A stretch of DNA of 64,000 bases from Streptomyces sp. MUM 178J (GTDB lineage Bacteria > Actinomycetota > Actinomycetes > Streptomycetales > Streptomycetaceae), in contig NZ_JADWYQ010000007.1 of assembly GCF_022414575.1 (NCBI RefSeq), positions 62,001 to 126,000 of the forward strand. Reading direction: 5' to 3'. A model generated the notes under the pieces. It made no database searches and was not told where the DNA came from. It was given only the letters and a program-made list of their open reading frames with translations. This document shows positions 17,984 to 28,399 of this stretch, in pieces. The position numbers and the translations under genes are program-made. Position 1 is the first letter of the stretch, and every line of letters begins with the position of its first letter.

Positions 17984-18906
17984 GCGGCGGCCGCGAGGCC
18001 GTACTGGTTCTCGGCGAGGCGCTGGTCGACCTGATCCCGGCGCCCGGCGCGCCCGGCGTCCTGTCGGCCGAGCCGGGCGGAGCCCCCGCCAATGTGGCGG
18101 CGGGGCTCGCCCGTCTGGGCACGCCCGTCGCGTTCGCCGGGACGCTGGGCGGCGATGCGCTCGCCGGCCTGCTTCAGCGGCGGCTGACCGCGGCCGGAGT
18201 CGACCTGAGCCTGTGCGGCCGCTCCGCACTGCCCACCCCGCTCGCGGTCGCCGACCCCGCCGCGCACGGCAACGGCTACCGTTTCCACCTCCAGGCCACC
18301 GCGGCCTTCCACCTGGCGGCGCGGACCGCCGACGTCGCGCGCTTTGGCACCGTGTACGCGGGCGGGCTGGCCGCCGTCGTCGAGCCGGCGGCCCGCGCGG
18401 TCGCCGAGACGGCCCGCGCGGCGGCCGCCGGGGACAGCCTGCTGGTCGTCGACCCCAATGTGCGCGCCGACCGCACCCTCGACCCGCTGCGCGGCCCGCG
18501 GCTGCTGCGCGAACTGTGCGCACTCGCCCATGTCGTCAAGGCGAGCGACGAGGATCTCGCCCAGCTCTGGCCGCACCGCGATCCGCGGGAGAGCTGCCGT
18601 CGGCTCGCGGCGCACGGCCGTCTGGCGGTGCTCACCCGCGGCGCGGAGGGCAGTGCCGCGTATCTGCCGGACGGATCCGAGGTCCGTGCGCCCGCCGTGC
18701 CCGTCGACGTGGTGAACACCATCGGCGCGGGCGACGCCTTCACCGCGGCCGTGCTGAGCAGGCTCGCCGGACTGCGGCCGGAGGGGATCGGGAGGCTTGC
18801 CGCCGGTCGGGTGGAGGAGATGCTGTCCTTCGCCGCGCGGACGGCCGCGGCGGTCTGCGCGCAGGAGGGGACCGAGGTCGTGCGGCCTGGAGCCGTGACG
18901 GTCTGA
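17980..18906 (+). CDS. PfkB-family sugar kinase (probable fructokinase)
   Basis: A 308-residue ribokinase-fold kinase. Substrate motif GGAPANVAAGLARLG is near residue 30 and the ATP/anion-hole signature NTIGAGDAFTAAVL near 247, with catalytic Asp in GAGD. GTG 17980 overlaps the dehydrogenase stop as GTGA. Position at the end of the polyol operon argues for phosphorylation of the ketose product; fructose is the likeliest substrate. Confidence 0.88.
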   Translation: MSGGREAVLVLGEALVDLIPAPGAPGVLSAEPGGAPANVAAGLARLGTPVAFAGTLGGDALAGLLQRRLTAAGVDLSLCGRSALPTPLAVADPAAHGNGYRFHLQATAAFHLAARTADVARFGTVYAGGLAAVVEPAARAVAETARAAAAGDSLLVVDPNVRADRTLDPLRGPRLLRELCALAHVVKASDEDLAQLWPHRDPRESCRRLAAHGRLAVLTRGAEGSAAYLPDGSEVRAPAVPVDVVNTIGAGDAFTAAVLSRLAGLRPEGIGRLAAGRVEEMLSFAARTAAAVCAQEGTEVVRPGAVTV

Positions 18907-19460
18907 CGGTCTGAAGCAGTGACGGCCTCACGGCCTGACGGCCTGGAGCCGTGACGGTGTCGGCCGTCGGGCCCGGCCGCCCCCGGGTGGGCGCTGCCGG
19001 GGGCCGTCCGGCCGGTTCCCGGACCGATCCGGCACCGCTTCGAAGGCCGCTCGAAGGCCGCTCGAAGTCCGCCCGGCGCGGCTCGAGACTGCTCGAGGCC
19101 GCCCGGCGCGGATCGGCCCGCCGTGCGCCGCCCCCGCGCCCCTGCACATCCCGTGGGCGTCTCCCGCCGGTTGTTCTCCTGCCCTCCCCCTTATGCCCGG
19201 GGGCTCCGCCATCCCCGGTACGGCCTTCGGCCGTGCCCTCGAACGCCGGAAGGGCTCGATTGGGCGCAGCCCAATCGAGCCCTTCCGGCGACGGAGGCGC
19301 GGGTCCCGAGGGCGGAGCCCCCGCATGGAGTCTGGGGCGAAAGTCCCCAGGTCTTGGAATGGGGCCCACGCCCCGGGGTGTGGGGGGGCAGGGCAGGGAA
19401 ACGCCACCGCGGGCCCGGACGGGGGCGCAGAGCATGGGCTCGTGCGCCGTGACTGAACCC
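18907..19460. other. Gene-free region with GACGG repeats and a nested palindromic element
   Basis: Right after the kinase stop, diverged repeats of (C)TGACGG.CTG run from about 18898 to 18955. The rest is dominated by the nested palindrome at 19199-19322. No coding frame with a ribosome-binding site was found. Confidence 0.6.
19199..19322. repeat. Nested palindromic element / terminator
   Basis: Outer perfect arms GGGGGCTCCGCC (19199-19210) and GGCGGAGCCCCC (19311-19322). Inside is a hairpin ACGGCC-TTC-GGCCGT (19220-19234) and a perfect 22-bp stem (19244-19265 with 19269-19290) with a 3-base loop GCA. Such GC-rich intergenic palindromes are scattered in Streptomyces genomes. Here it can terminate the polyol operon. 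Confidence 0.8.
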
Positions 19461-21677
<2,217 letters not shown>

Positions 21678-21725
21678 GATGTCCCTTGTGGGCGCTCACG
21701 TCGTCGTCCTTGAGCAGGCACTTGA

Positions 21726-21755
21726 ACATACTCCCGACGTAGTACGGGAGTATGT
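21726..21755. promoter_or_regulatory. Operator-like perfect inverted repeat upstream of the DMT exporter
   Basis: ACATACTCCCG (21726-21736) and CGGGAGTATGT (21745-21755) are perfect 11-bp arms around an 8-bp centre. Spacing and position about 50 bp before the exporter start suit a TetR- or MarR-type repressor. No such regulator gene is adjacent. Confidence 0.6.
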
Positions 21756-22164
21756 CCGCAGTCCCCCTCCCGGCGGGGGCGGGGGCCGGGCCATGGCGCG
21801 GTGCCCGACCCGTCCGACGCGAACGGCGTTGTCCCACCAGTATCCGGCGCACGCCCGAGGCTCGCTCGCCGCACGCCCGAGGACGGCAAGGTTCCGGGGG
21901 CCGGGGACACTGCTGCGAACGTGTGTGCGACAAGGGCGGCCCTCTCCGTCGACCCGTTCCCGAAACGGGCTGTCATCGGGTTGAACGTTTCTCCCCGGAT
22001 GGGCATGCCGGACCGAGATCCGGTGCGCCCTGCGGATCGCGCCCCCTAGGGGTCTAGTCCACTAGGTGAAGCCGGGTCCCTTGCGCCAATCGGCAGAGTC
22101 CGCTCCGGGCCTGTGCGGCGGCGGTGGTGGCGGTGTCAAGGGCTCGGGCGGCTCGTGGGGGCAT

Positions 22165-22194
22165 TTGGCCGAATACTTGAGCACTCAGTAAAGT
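22165..22194 (+). promoter_or_regulatory. Candidate promoter of the zinc-ribbon SDR gene
   Basis: TTGGCC (22165-22170), 18-bp spacer, TAAAGT (22189-22194), 26 bp before the GTG at 22221. Confidence 0.4.
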
Positions 22195-22220
22195 TTCACT
22201 CTTGGAACTACGGCGTACGA

Positions 22221-23705
22221 GTGACAGAGGAATCGGCATCCGCGATGACGGCGACCAACGAAAGCCCGGCACCGGCGTACGGCCCGGGCATCGACCCTGA
22301 GCGGCTCGCCGTCTGTCTGGGCGTGCTCGAAGAGCTGGACGAGCTGGAGATTGACCACCCCGACGCGGTCGCCGTACGCCGGGCCACCGCGGGCGTCTAC
22401 CGCACCGTGAAGCAGCGCCGCCGCCAGGAGCGCCGGGCGGCCAAGACCGCCCATGACCGGGCGGTCACCGAGGCCACCGCCACCGGCTCCGCCGAGCGCA
22501 TCGACGACGAGACCCAGGGGCTGCTGCCCACCTCCTCGGTCGTCGGGGAGATCGCGGGCATACTCCAGCGCCCCCGTTCCTGCTACATCTGCAAGACCCG
22601 CTACACCGAGGTCGACGCCTTCTACCACCAGCTGTGCCAGAAGTGCGCCGCCGAGAACCGCGCCCGCCGCGACGCCCGCGCCGATCTGACCGGCCGGCGC
22701 GCCCTGCTCACCGGCGGCCGCGCCAAGATCGGCATGTATATCGCGCTGCGGCTGCTGCGCGACGGCGCGCACACCACCGTCACCACCCGCTTCCCCAAGG
22801 ACGCGATCCGCCGCTTCAAGGCGATGCCGGACAGCGACGAGTGGATCCACCGTCTCAAGATCGTCGGCATTGATCTGAGGGACCCGGCCCAGGTCGTCGC
22901 CCTGGCCGACTCGGTGGCCGCCGAGGGGCCGCTGGACGTCCTGATCAACAACGCCGCGCAGACGGTGCGCCGCTCCCAGCAGGCCTACGGCGAGCTGCTC
23001 GCGGCCGAGGCCGCCCCGCTGCCCGCGGGCGAGCTGCCCGCCTCCGAGGTGATCGGCGCCTTCGGCAGCGGCGCGCAGGCGGCGCTGCCCGCCGGCGGCG
23101 GCGAGAAGCTGACCGCCCAGGACGTCGCCGAACTGGCGCTGGTCACCGGCTCCGCATCCCTCGCCAGGATCGAGGCGGGCACCGCCATCGACGCCGGCGG
23201 GCTGGTCCCCGATCTGCATGACACCAACAGCTGGGTCCAGACGGTCTCCGAGGTGGACCCCGTCGAGCTGCTCGAGGTCCAGCTCTGCAACTCCACCGCG
23301 CCGTTCATCCTGATCAGCAGGCTTCGCCCGGCGCTCGCCGCCTCCTCCGCCCGGCGCGCCTACGTCGTCAACGTCTCCGCGATGGAGGGCGTCTTCGGCC
23401 GCGGCTACAAGGGAGCGGGACACCCGCACACGAACATGGCCAAAGCCGCGCTGAACATGCTCACCCGCACCAGCGCCCAGGAGATGTTCGAGACCGACGG
23501 CATCCTGATGACCGCGGTCGACACCGGGTGGATCACCGACGAGCGTCCGCACCCGGACAAGATGCGCCTGGCGGACGCGGGTTTCCACGCTCCGCTCGAT
23601 TTGGTCGACGGGGCGGCCCGCGTCTACGACCCGATCGTACGGGGCGAGTCGGGCGAGGATCTGTACGGCTGCTTCCTCAAGGACTACGCCACCGCCAACT
23701 GGTAA
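22221..23705 (+). CDS. SDR-family oxidoreductase with N-terminal zinc-ribbon region
   Basis: A 494-residue protein. The first 150 residues are helical and contain a four-cysteine cluster CYICKTRYTEVDAFYHQLC followed by QKC, resembling a zinc ribbon. A short-chain dehydrogenase domain follows: RRALLTGGRAKIGMYIALRLL (nucleotide loop), VLINNAAQTVRRS (NNA motif), NVSAMEG and a catalytic-like region with K in HTNMAKAALNML; the usual Tyr of YxxxK is replaced by His-Thr-Asn-Met. It is nearly twice normal SDR length because of the N-terminal part and an insertion near 270-340. GTG 22221 or ATG 22245 may be the start. Substrate unknown. Confidence 0.8.
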   Translation: MTEESASAMTATNESPAPAYGPGIDPERLAVCLGVLEELDELEIDHPDAVAVRRATAGVYRTVKQRRRQERRAAKTAHDRAVTEATATGSAERIDDETQGLLPTSSVVGEIAGILQRPRSCYICKTRYTEVDAFYHQLCQKCAAENRARRDARADLTGRRALLTGGRAKIGMYIALRLLRDGAHTTVTTRFPKDAIRRFKAMPDSDEWIHRLKIVGIDLRDPAQVVALADSVAAEGPLDVLINNAAQTVRRSQQAYGELLAAEAAPLPAGELPASEVIGAFGSGAQAALPAGGGEKLTAQDVAELALVTGSASLARIEAGTAIDAGGLVPDLHDTNSWVQTVSEVDPVELLEVQLCNSTAPFILISRLRPALAASSARRAYVVNVSAMEGVFGRGYKGAGHPHTNMAKAALNMLTRTSAQEMFETDGILMTAVDTGWITDERPHPDKMRLADAGFHAPLDLVDGAARVYDPIVRGESGEDLYGCFLKDYATANW

Positions 23706-23976
23706 CTCATCTGTCGCACCAGTCACGCACCACCCAGCGTCCTCGTGTTAAACAGAGCATGGGACAACTGGCCGGAATTGAGCAGATTTACAGGCCCCAT
23801 CGAGCGGGGGCGCGCTCATTTGGTTAGTCTTGGGTGAACGGACGGCCTCCAAGGGATCCACGAAGCCCCCTCGGTCGTCCTGGGACAGGCCTGAAAGAGG
23901 CTGCGGTCCCGCCAGCGACGGCGCCACCGCGACCGAACTGCCCCTGTCCCCTTTACGCGACACAGAGGAGTGCGCG

Positions 23977-24150
23977 GTGACGACAGAAGTGACGAAGCAT
24001 GACAAGCGCCCACCGGAAGGCGCCGACGAGCAAGCCAATCAGCCGGAAGAGCTCAACAGCCTCGATGTATGGGCCCGCTCGGCCCCCATCCGGCTGGCCG
24101 GTTACGAAGACGACCTCGCTGAGCCCCACATCCTGCCTGGCGTCGACTGA
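23977..24150 (+). CDS. 57-residue acidic peptide of unknown function
   Basis: GTG 23977 has AGAGGAG six bases upstream. The peptide has a charged, Glu/Asp/Lys-rich first half (TTEVTKHDKRPPEGADEQ) and a second half SLDVWARSAPIRLAGYEDD continuing to the C-terminal HILPGVD. No signal peptide, Cys or membrane helix. The leader-like first half and distinctive tail are reminiscent of RiPP precursors, yet no modifying enzyme is adjacent. It could equally be a small conserved regulatory protein. A strong hairpin follows. I do not recognise the family securely. Confidence 0.7.
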   Translation: MTTEVTKHDKRPPEGADEQANQPEELNSLDVWARSAPIRLAGYEDDLAEPHILPGVD

Positions 24151-24167
24151 AGCGCGGTGCTTCGTTC

Positions 24168-24201
24168 CCGTACCCCCTGGCCCCGGAGCCAGGGGGTACG
24201 G
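24168..24201. terminator. Perfect 14-bp-stem terminator hairpin
   Basis: CCGTACCCCCTGGC (24168-24181) pairs fully with GCCAGGGGGTACGG (24188-24201) around a 6-base loop. It lies 18 bp after the peptide gene and about 90 bp beyond the stop of the convergent membrane gene, so it may serve both strands. Confidence 0.8.
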
Positions 24202-24291
24202 CCGTCCGGGTGAACCGATCGGGCGCAAGGCGCTGACGGCGGTTCGTCGCCGTACGGGGTCCTCCGCCGGCGTCCAGGCTGTGGCGCGGGC

Positions 24292-25698
24292 TCAGCGCAG
24301 CCGCGTCGGGCGGAGGAAGTCGCGCACATAAGTGCGGTGCCACCAGGCGCCGGTGGCGCGCAGTTCGCGCCAGGTCGTGAAGCGGTAGTGGAAGAGGCGG
24401 GCCCTGACGTACGCCGGCGGAGCGTCGGGGAAGGGATTGCGGGCGAGCAGGCGCAGGGTGTCGCGGTCGCCGTCCAGGAGGCGTGCGACGAAGGGGCCGA
24501 ACCAGGAGCGGGCGTAGGCGGGGGACAGGGCGGCGAACCACATCATCCAGTCCAGCCGCAGATGGTACGGCGCGTACTGGCGCGGCAGTCTGCGGACGTC
24601 GGTGGGCTTGCCCTTGAAGCCGTACTCGCGCCACACCGTGCCCTCGTGCGGCGCCTGCTCGTCCGTGCCCTCGACGACCACCTCGAAGCGGACCCGGCCC
24701 ACCGAGCCGAACGCGCCGTAGGCGTTGACCAGATGGAAGGGATCGAAGGAGCGGTTCATCGCCTGGCGGCGGGAGAGCAGATTGCGCGCCGGCCGGTAGC
24801 TGAGGAGCAGCACCCCGGCGGCGACCGCGATCACGGTGGCCTCGTACCAGAGCGGTGGCCGGGGCAGCGACGGGGGCGCCGCCACGGCCGAGAAGTCCAC
24901 CGCGGAGAGCGCGAGGGCGATCGTCAGCCAGTTCAGCCAGGAGAAGTTGCCGGACAGCACCAGCCACAGCTGGGTGAGCACCATCAGCCCGGCCGCCGCC
25001 GACGCCACGGGCTGGGGGGTGAACAGCAGCACCGGCACCAGCAGCTGCGTCACATGGTTGGCGGCGACCTCGACGCGGTGCAGGGGGCGCGGCATCCGGT
25101 GGAAGAACCAGCTCAGCGGCCCCGGCATCGGCTGGGTCTCATGGTGGTACTGGAGGCAGGTCAGATCCCGCCAGCACCGATCCCCGCGGATCTTGATCAG
25201 TCCCGCGCCGAACTCCACCCGGAACAGCACCCACCGCAGCATCCAGAGCACCAGCACCGGCGGCGCGGTCCGCTCGTTCCCGAGGAAGACGGCCAGGAAC
25301 CCCGTCTCCAGCAGCAGCGACTCCCATCCGAAGCCGTACCAGGTCTGCCCCACGTTGACGATGGACAGATACAGCGCCCACAGCACCGCCCAGCAGGCCA
25401 TCGCCGCCCACAGCGGCACATGGTCGGCCGCCCCGGCCGCGAGGGCCGCGGCGAGCGCGCAGCCGGTCCAGGCGACCGCGGCGAAGAAGCGGTCCGAATA
25501 ATGGAGGTGGAACAGGCTCGGCGTCTGCCGGGGCGATGCCTGCCGCAGGTAGTCGGGGACGGGCAGCATGCCCCGCTCGCCGATCAGCGCCCGGAACTGG
25601 AGCGCCGCGGTGAGGAACGCGATCAGATACACACCGGCGAGAGCCCGCTGGAAGACAAGCCGGCTCAGCCAGTAGTCACCATCCGTGAACCATTCCAT
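24292..25698 (-). CDS. Lipase maturation factor family membrane protein
   Basis: A 468-residue protein beginning MEWFTDGDYWLSRLVFQRALAG with about nine membrane segments. The N-terminal membrane block carries FGWESLLLETGFLAVFLG and the loop RGDRCWRDLTCLQYHHETQPMP. The soluble C-terminal region has YEVVVEGT-type strands, EYGFKGKPTD and the motif LDWMMWFAALS. These match the LMF1-like family, which in animals folds lipases; the bacterial role is unknown. The gene follows the DUF1990 gene by 11 bp. ATG 25698 is preferred, with GGGAG very close (a GTG at 25701 is possible). Confidence 0.82.
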   Translation of the reverse strand: MEWFTDGDYWLSRLVFQRALAGVYLIAFLTAALQFRALIGERGMLPVPDYLRQASPRQTPSLFHLHYSDRFFAAVAWTGCALAAALAAGAADHVPLWAAMACWAVLWALYLSIVNVGQTWYGFGWESLLLETGFLAVFLGNERTAPPVLVLWMLRWVLFRVEFGAGLIKIRGDRCWRDLTCLQYHHETQPMPGPLSWFFHRMPRPLHRVEVAANHVTQLLVPVLLFTPQPVASAAAGLMVLTQLWLVLSGNFSWLNWLTIALALSAVDFSAVAAPPSLPRPPLWYEATVIAVAAGVLLLSYRPARNLLSRRQAMNRSFDPFHLVNAYGAFGSVGRVRFEVVVEGTDEQAPHEGTVWREYGFKGKPTDVRRLPRQYAPYHLRLDWMMWFAALSPAYARSWFGPFVARLLDGDRDTLRLLARNPFPDAPPAYVRARLFHYRFTTWRELRATGAWWHRTYVRDFLRPTRLR

Positions 25699-25709
25699 CA
25701 CTCCCAGTA

Positions 25710-26285
25710 TCAATCCGCGGCGAGGTTCCGCAGGGTGCGGCCGAGCCGGCGGGCGTACTTCCGCTGAAGCACGGGGACGAGCGGGCCGGCGAGCCGCGTG
25801 TACCAGGCGGCGGGCCTGCTGAAGGCGGTGACCGTGAACCACACCGTCCCGTCCTCGCGGAGGTCGACGACGAACGACTCCTCGCCGCGCTCCGGGTGCC
25901 CGGTCAGGGTTCCGTAGGCGAAGCCCGTCCGGTCCGGCCCGTACGCCGTCCACACCACTTCGCACGGCGCGCCCAGCCGCAGCGGGCCGAGACCGGCCGA
26001 CACCTCCAGCCGTACGCCGGGCTCCGCCCGGACCGCGTCGCTGTCCACCCGGGCGCCCGACCCGCGGTGCATCCCCCATGTGGTGACCGCGGCGCCCGCG
26101 GCCTCGAAGCAGGGGCGGCCTCGTCCGATCGGCTCGGTGTGGCGGAGGTGGCGGTAGCCGGAGGGCAGCGGCTCATGGCGGGTGGCGCCGACCTCGGCGT
26201 AGCCGAGCACGCGGGCGTCCCAGTCCGTGCGGGCGCCTTGTCCCGGCGTACGGCGGTCGCGGCCGGGGCGGCGGGCGCGGCTCAT
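25710..26285 (-). CDS. DUF1990 family protein
   Basis: A 191-residue soluble protein. Core features: LGYAEVGATRHEPLPSGYRH (conserved YaeVGAT start of DUF1990), a strand-rich middle with GLGPLRLGAPCEVVW, and GFAYGTLTGHPERGEESFVV near residue 120. ATG 26285 has AAGGAG eight bases upstream and overlaps the YndJ stop by ATGA. In actinobacteria and bacilli DUF1990 is often next to YndJ, as here, but function is unknown. Confidence 0.85.
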   Translation of the reverse strand: MSRARRPGRDRRTPGQGARTDWDARVLGYAEVGATRHEPLPSGYRHLRHTEPIGRGRPCFEAAGAAVTTWGMHRGSGARVDSDAVRAEPGVRLEVSAGLGPLRLGAPCEVVWTAYGPDRTGFAYGTLTGHPERGEESFVVDLREDGTVWFTVTAFSRPAAWYTRLAGPLVPVLQRKYARRLGRTLRNLAAD

Positions 26286-27108
26286 GCGGGGGTCTCCTTG
26301 GTCTCCTTGAGGCGTCGCCAGGCGAGGATCGAGCAGAGCGCGAAGCCGAGGGCGTTGCCCAGGCCGTGGGTGGCGGCCATCCAGGTCAGGCTCGGGCGGG
26401 GGAGGCCGGTGGCCTCGCCCGCCGCCCAGCTCAGCGCGAGCAGCATGGTGGCCGCCAGGACCGCCGCCGAGACGGCCAGCAGGGCGCGGGTGACCCGGTC
26501 CCGTCCGCCGGTCCGGATGTCGCGCCAGGTCAACAGTGCCACGGTCCACATGCCCGCGGTCAGGACGAGCGCTCCGGCCAGCTCGGCCCAGTCGTCGATG
26601 AAGTAGCCGGCCAGCACGAGCAGCGTGCCCAGCGGCACGCTGAGCGCCGCGAAGCGGGCGGCCGGACCCTCGGCGGTGCGGCACACGAGCCCGGCCACGA
26701 GGGCCGCCGCGAAACCCGCGTAGTGGAAGTGCGGCACCGTCAGGGCCAGGATCTCCAGGCTGAAGCCGAACAGCTCATGGCCCGAGCGCTCCGCCACCAG
26801 CGCCGTTCCCGCCACCGAGGGGGCGGCCAGTGCGGCGAGCACCGCCGCCTCGGCCGCCGACGGAGAGCGGGTGCGGGACAGCCTGCGGACGGCGGCCACG
26901 GCCGGCAGCAGGGTGCCGATCGCGTAGACGGAGGCCAGTGCCACGGCCGCGGCCGAGCGCGGCAGCCACAGTGCGACCGCCCCTGGAGCGGCGAACAGCA
27001 GCCATGTCCGCCGAATGGGCGCGAGCCCCTCGGCGTCGATCAGACGCAACCGGCGGGCACGACGAACAGCATGCCGAGCATCACGATCAGGTTGACCAGC
27101 ACGGACAT
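26282..27108 (-). pseudogene. YndJ-like membrane protein, frameshifted near the N-terminus
   Basis: From ATG 27108 the frame reads MSVLVNLIVMLGMLFVVPAG and then hits a stop after three codons. One base over, the sequence continues LRLIDAEGLAPIRRTWLLFAAPG... for 255 residues with about eight membrane helices, as in YndJ proteins. The expected VPAGLRLIDAEG join needs one extra base near 27050 (GCCGGTTGCG). The remaining long frame has only a TTG at 27049 and no ribosome-binding site. Either a real inactivating frameshift or a sequencing error. The upstream start sits next to a TTGAAC palindrome. Confidence 0.7.
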
Positions 27109-27126
27109 CGATATCCCACCCCGGCT

Positions 27127-27140
27127 TTGAACGTGTTCAA
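27127..27140. promoter_or_regulatory. Palindromic operator 1 (TTGAACGTGTTCAA)
   Basis: Perfect 14-bp palindrome 19 bp upstream of the yndJ-like ATG on the minus strand. A position overlapping the likely transcription start suggests repression, perhaps by a TetR-type protein. Confidence 0.6.
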
Positions 27141-27169
27141 TTCCTTCGCGGATGACAGTAGGAGATTAT

Positions 27170-27183
27170 TTGAACATGTTCAA
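27170..27183. promoter_or_regulatory. Palindromic operator 2 (TTGAACATGTTCAA)
   Basis: Second copy of TTGAACNNGTTCAA, centred exactly 43 bp (about four helical turns) from the first and about 70 bp upstream of the divergent lipoprotein gene. The pair probably controls both directions. Confidence 0.6.
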
Positions 27184-27251
27184 GTCGCGACCGCCGCTGA
27201 ATTCCGGCAAAACGTATAGCGACATGTCGGGCAGGAGAGTCGGGAGCATCT

Positions 27252-28325
27252 GTGCGCTCATCCACGCGCCGCGGATATGCCGCGACCGTCGTCGCGATCG
27301 CGCTGTCCATCGGACTGTTCGCCTCCGGATGCGGCGGCGACAGTGAGGCGGCGGGCCCTGAGGAGATCCTTCTGCAGCCGGTCGCCTCACCCGGCCCCGA
27401 TCCCTTCACCACCTCGGCGTCCCTGGTGATGCCCAGCCCGCGCCCCGACGGGACCGCTAGGCCGACGGCGTCGCCCACGGACACTGCGACGCCTTCGCCC
27501 AGCCCCACCGTCCAGTCGTTGCGCACCGTCTCCGGCTCCATGGCCGGCCTCTACGGCGGCGTCCGCAACGAGCCGAGCTGCGACACGGAACGACTGGTCA
27601 GCCTGCTGGACGCCGACCAGTCCAAGACACGCGCCTTCGCCCGGGCGGCCGCCATCACCCAGGAGGCCGTCCCGTCCTTCCTGCGCGGGCTGACGCCCGT
27701 CGTGCTGCGTGCAGACACGCGTGTCACCAACCACGGCTACAGCTCCGGCGCCGCCGTCGCCTTCCAGTCCGTTCTGCAGACGGGCACCGCGGTGCTGGCG
27801 GACGAGTACGGCGCGCCGCGCGTGCGCTGCGCCTGCGGCAATCCGCTCAAGGCGCCCGTCGCGGTCGACGGCGCCGTCGTGTACAGCGGGCGCCCATGGC
27901 CCGGCTTCCGGCCGGAGAAGAGCGTCGTGGTCAAGCCCTCCACACAGATCGTCAGCAGCCTGATCATCGTCGACGTGGACAACGGCACCTGGATCGAACG
28001 CAGGACCGGAACCGACGGCGAGGAGGACCAGGAGCCCGACGTGCTGCCGCCCGTCGACCCCGACGACGTCTTCGACGGGCCCCAGGCCGGGACTTCGTCC
28101 GCACCGGACGGCGGCCCGGCCGTCCCCGACGCGCCCGGGCAGGCCGCCCCCGGCAGCCCGCCTCCCGCGCCGTCCGACCCCGTCGCTCCGCCTCCGGTCG
28201 CCCCGCCTCCGGTCGAGCCGCCCTCGGACGCGCCCGTGCCGCCTGAGAACGACGTCACCAGGACCGGCCCCGACGAACCGATCGCCCCCGACGCGCCGGC
28301 CCAGCCGGACCTCTTCCCCGGCTGA
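27252..28325 (+). CDS. Secreted lipoprotein, DUF6777-like
   Basis: A 357-residue lipoprotein. Signal peptide with lipobox FASGC (near residue 26), then a Thr/Pro/Ser linker. The central domain (about 95-260) contains GSMAGLYGGVRNEPSCD, RVRCACGNPL and YSGRPWPGF, with paired cysteines. A long Pro/Asp/Ala tail ends QPDLFPG. The pattern fits the DUF6777 group of Streptomyces surface proteins; function unknown. GTG 27252 has GGGAG five bases upstream. Confidence 0.75.
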   Translation: MRSSTRRGYAATVVAIALSIGLFASGCGGDSEAAGPEEILLQPVASPGPDPFTTSASLVMPSPRPDGTARPTASPTDTATPSPSPTVQSLRTVSGSMAGLYGGVRNEPSCDTERLVSLLDADQSKTRAFARAAAITQEAVPSFLRGLTPVVLRADTRVTNHGYSSGAAVAFQSVLQTGTAVLADEYGAPRVRCACGNPLKAPVAVDGAVVYSGRPWPGFRPEKSVVVKPSTQIVSSLIIVDVDNGTWIERRTGTDGEEDQEPDVLPPVDPDDVFDGPQAGTSSAPDGGPAVPDAPGQAAPGSPPPAPSDPVAPPPVAPPPVEPPSDAPVPPENDVTRTGPDEPIAPDAPAQPDLFPG

Positions 28326-28399
28326 GCGGCCCGGCGGGCAGCGGTGAGCGGACCAGCGGAACAGTCGAAGAAACCGGCGAATGATGGCAGAGTGGCTCC

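Larger units (their letters stand above)
21678..22220. other. Intergenic region between DMT exporter and SDR gene
   Basis: About 540 bp without an accepted gene. Contents: the 30-bp operator-like dyad at 21726-21755, two short palindromes CCCCTAGGGG (22043-22052) and CTAGTCCACTAG (22054-22065), and a promoter candidate at 22165-22194. Confidence 0.6.

Noticed and set aside
23977..24150. Lasso peptide precursor
   Set aside because: A Gly followed by an acidic residue eight positions on is present (GYEDDLAE), but the conserved leader Thr is missing and there is no cyclase or protease gene nearby.
26286..26684. Longer N-terminus for the DUF1990 protein
   Set aside because: The extra residues are antisense-like Arg/Gly/Pro sequence in another frame of the YndJ gene; ATG 26285 has AAGGAG at correct distance.
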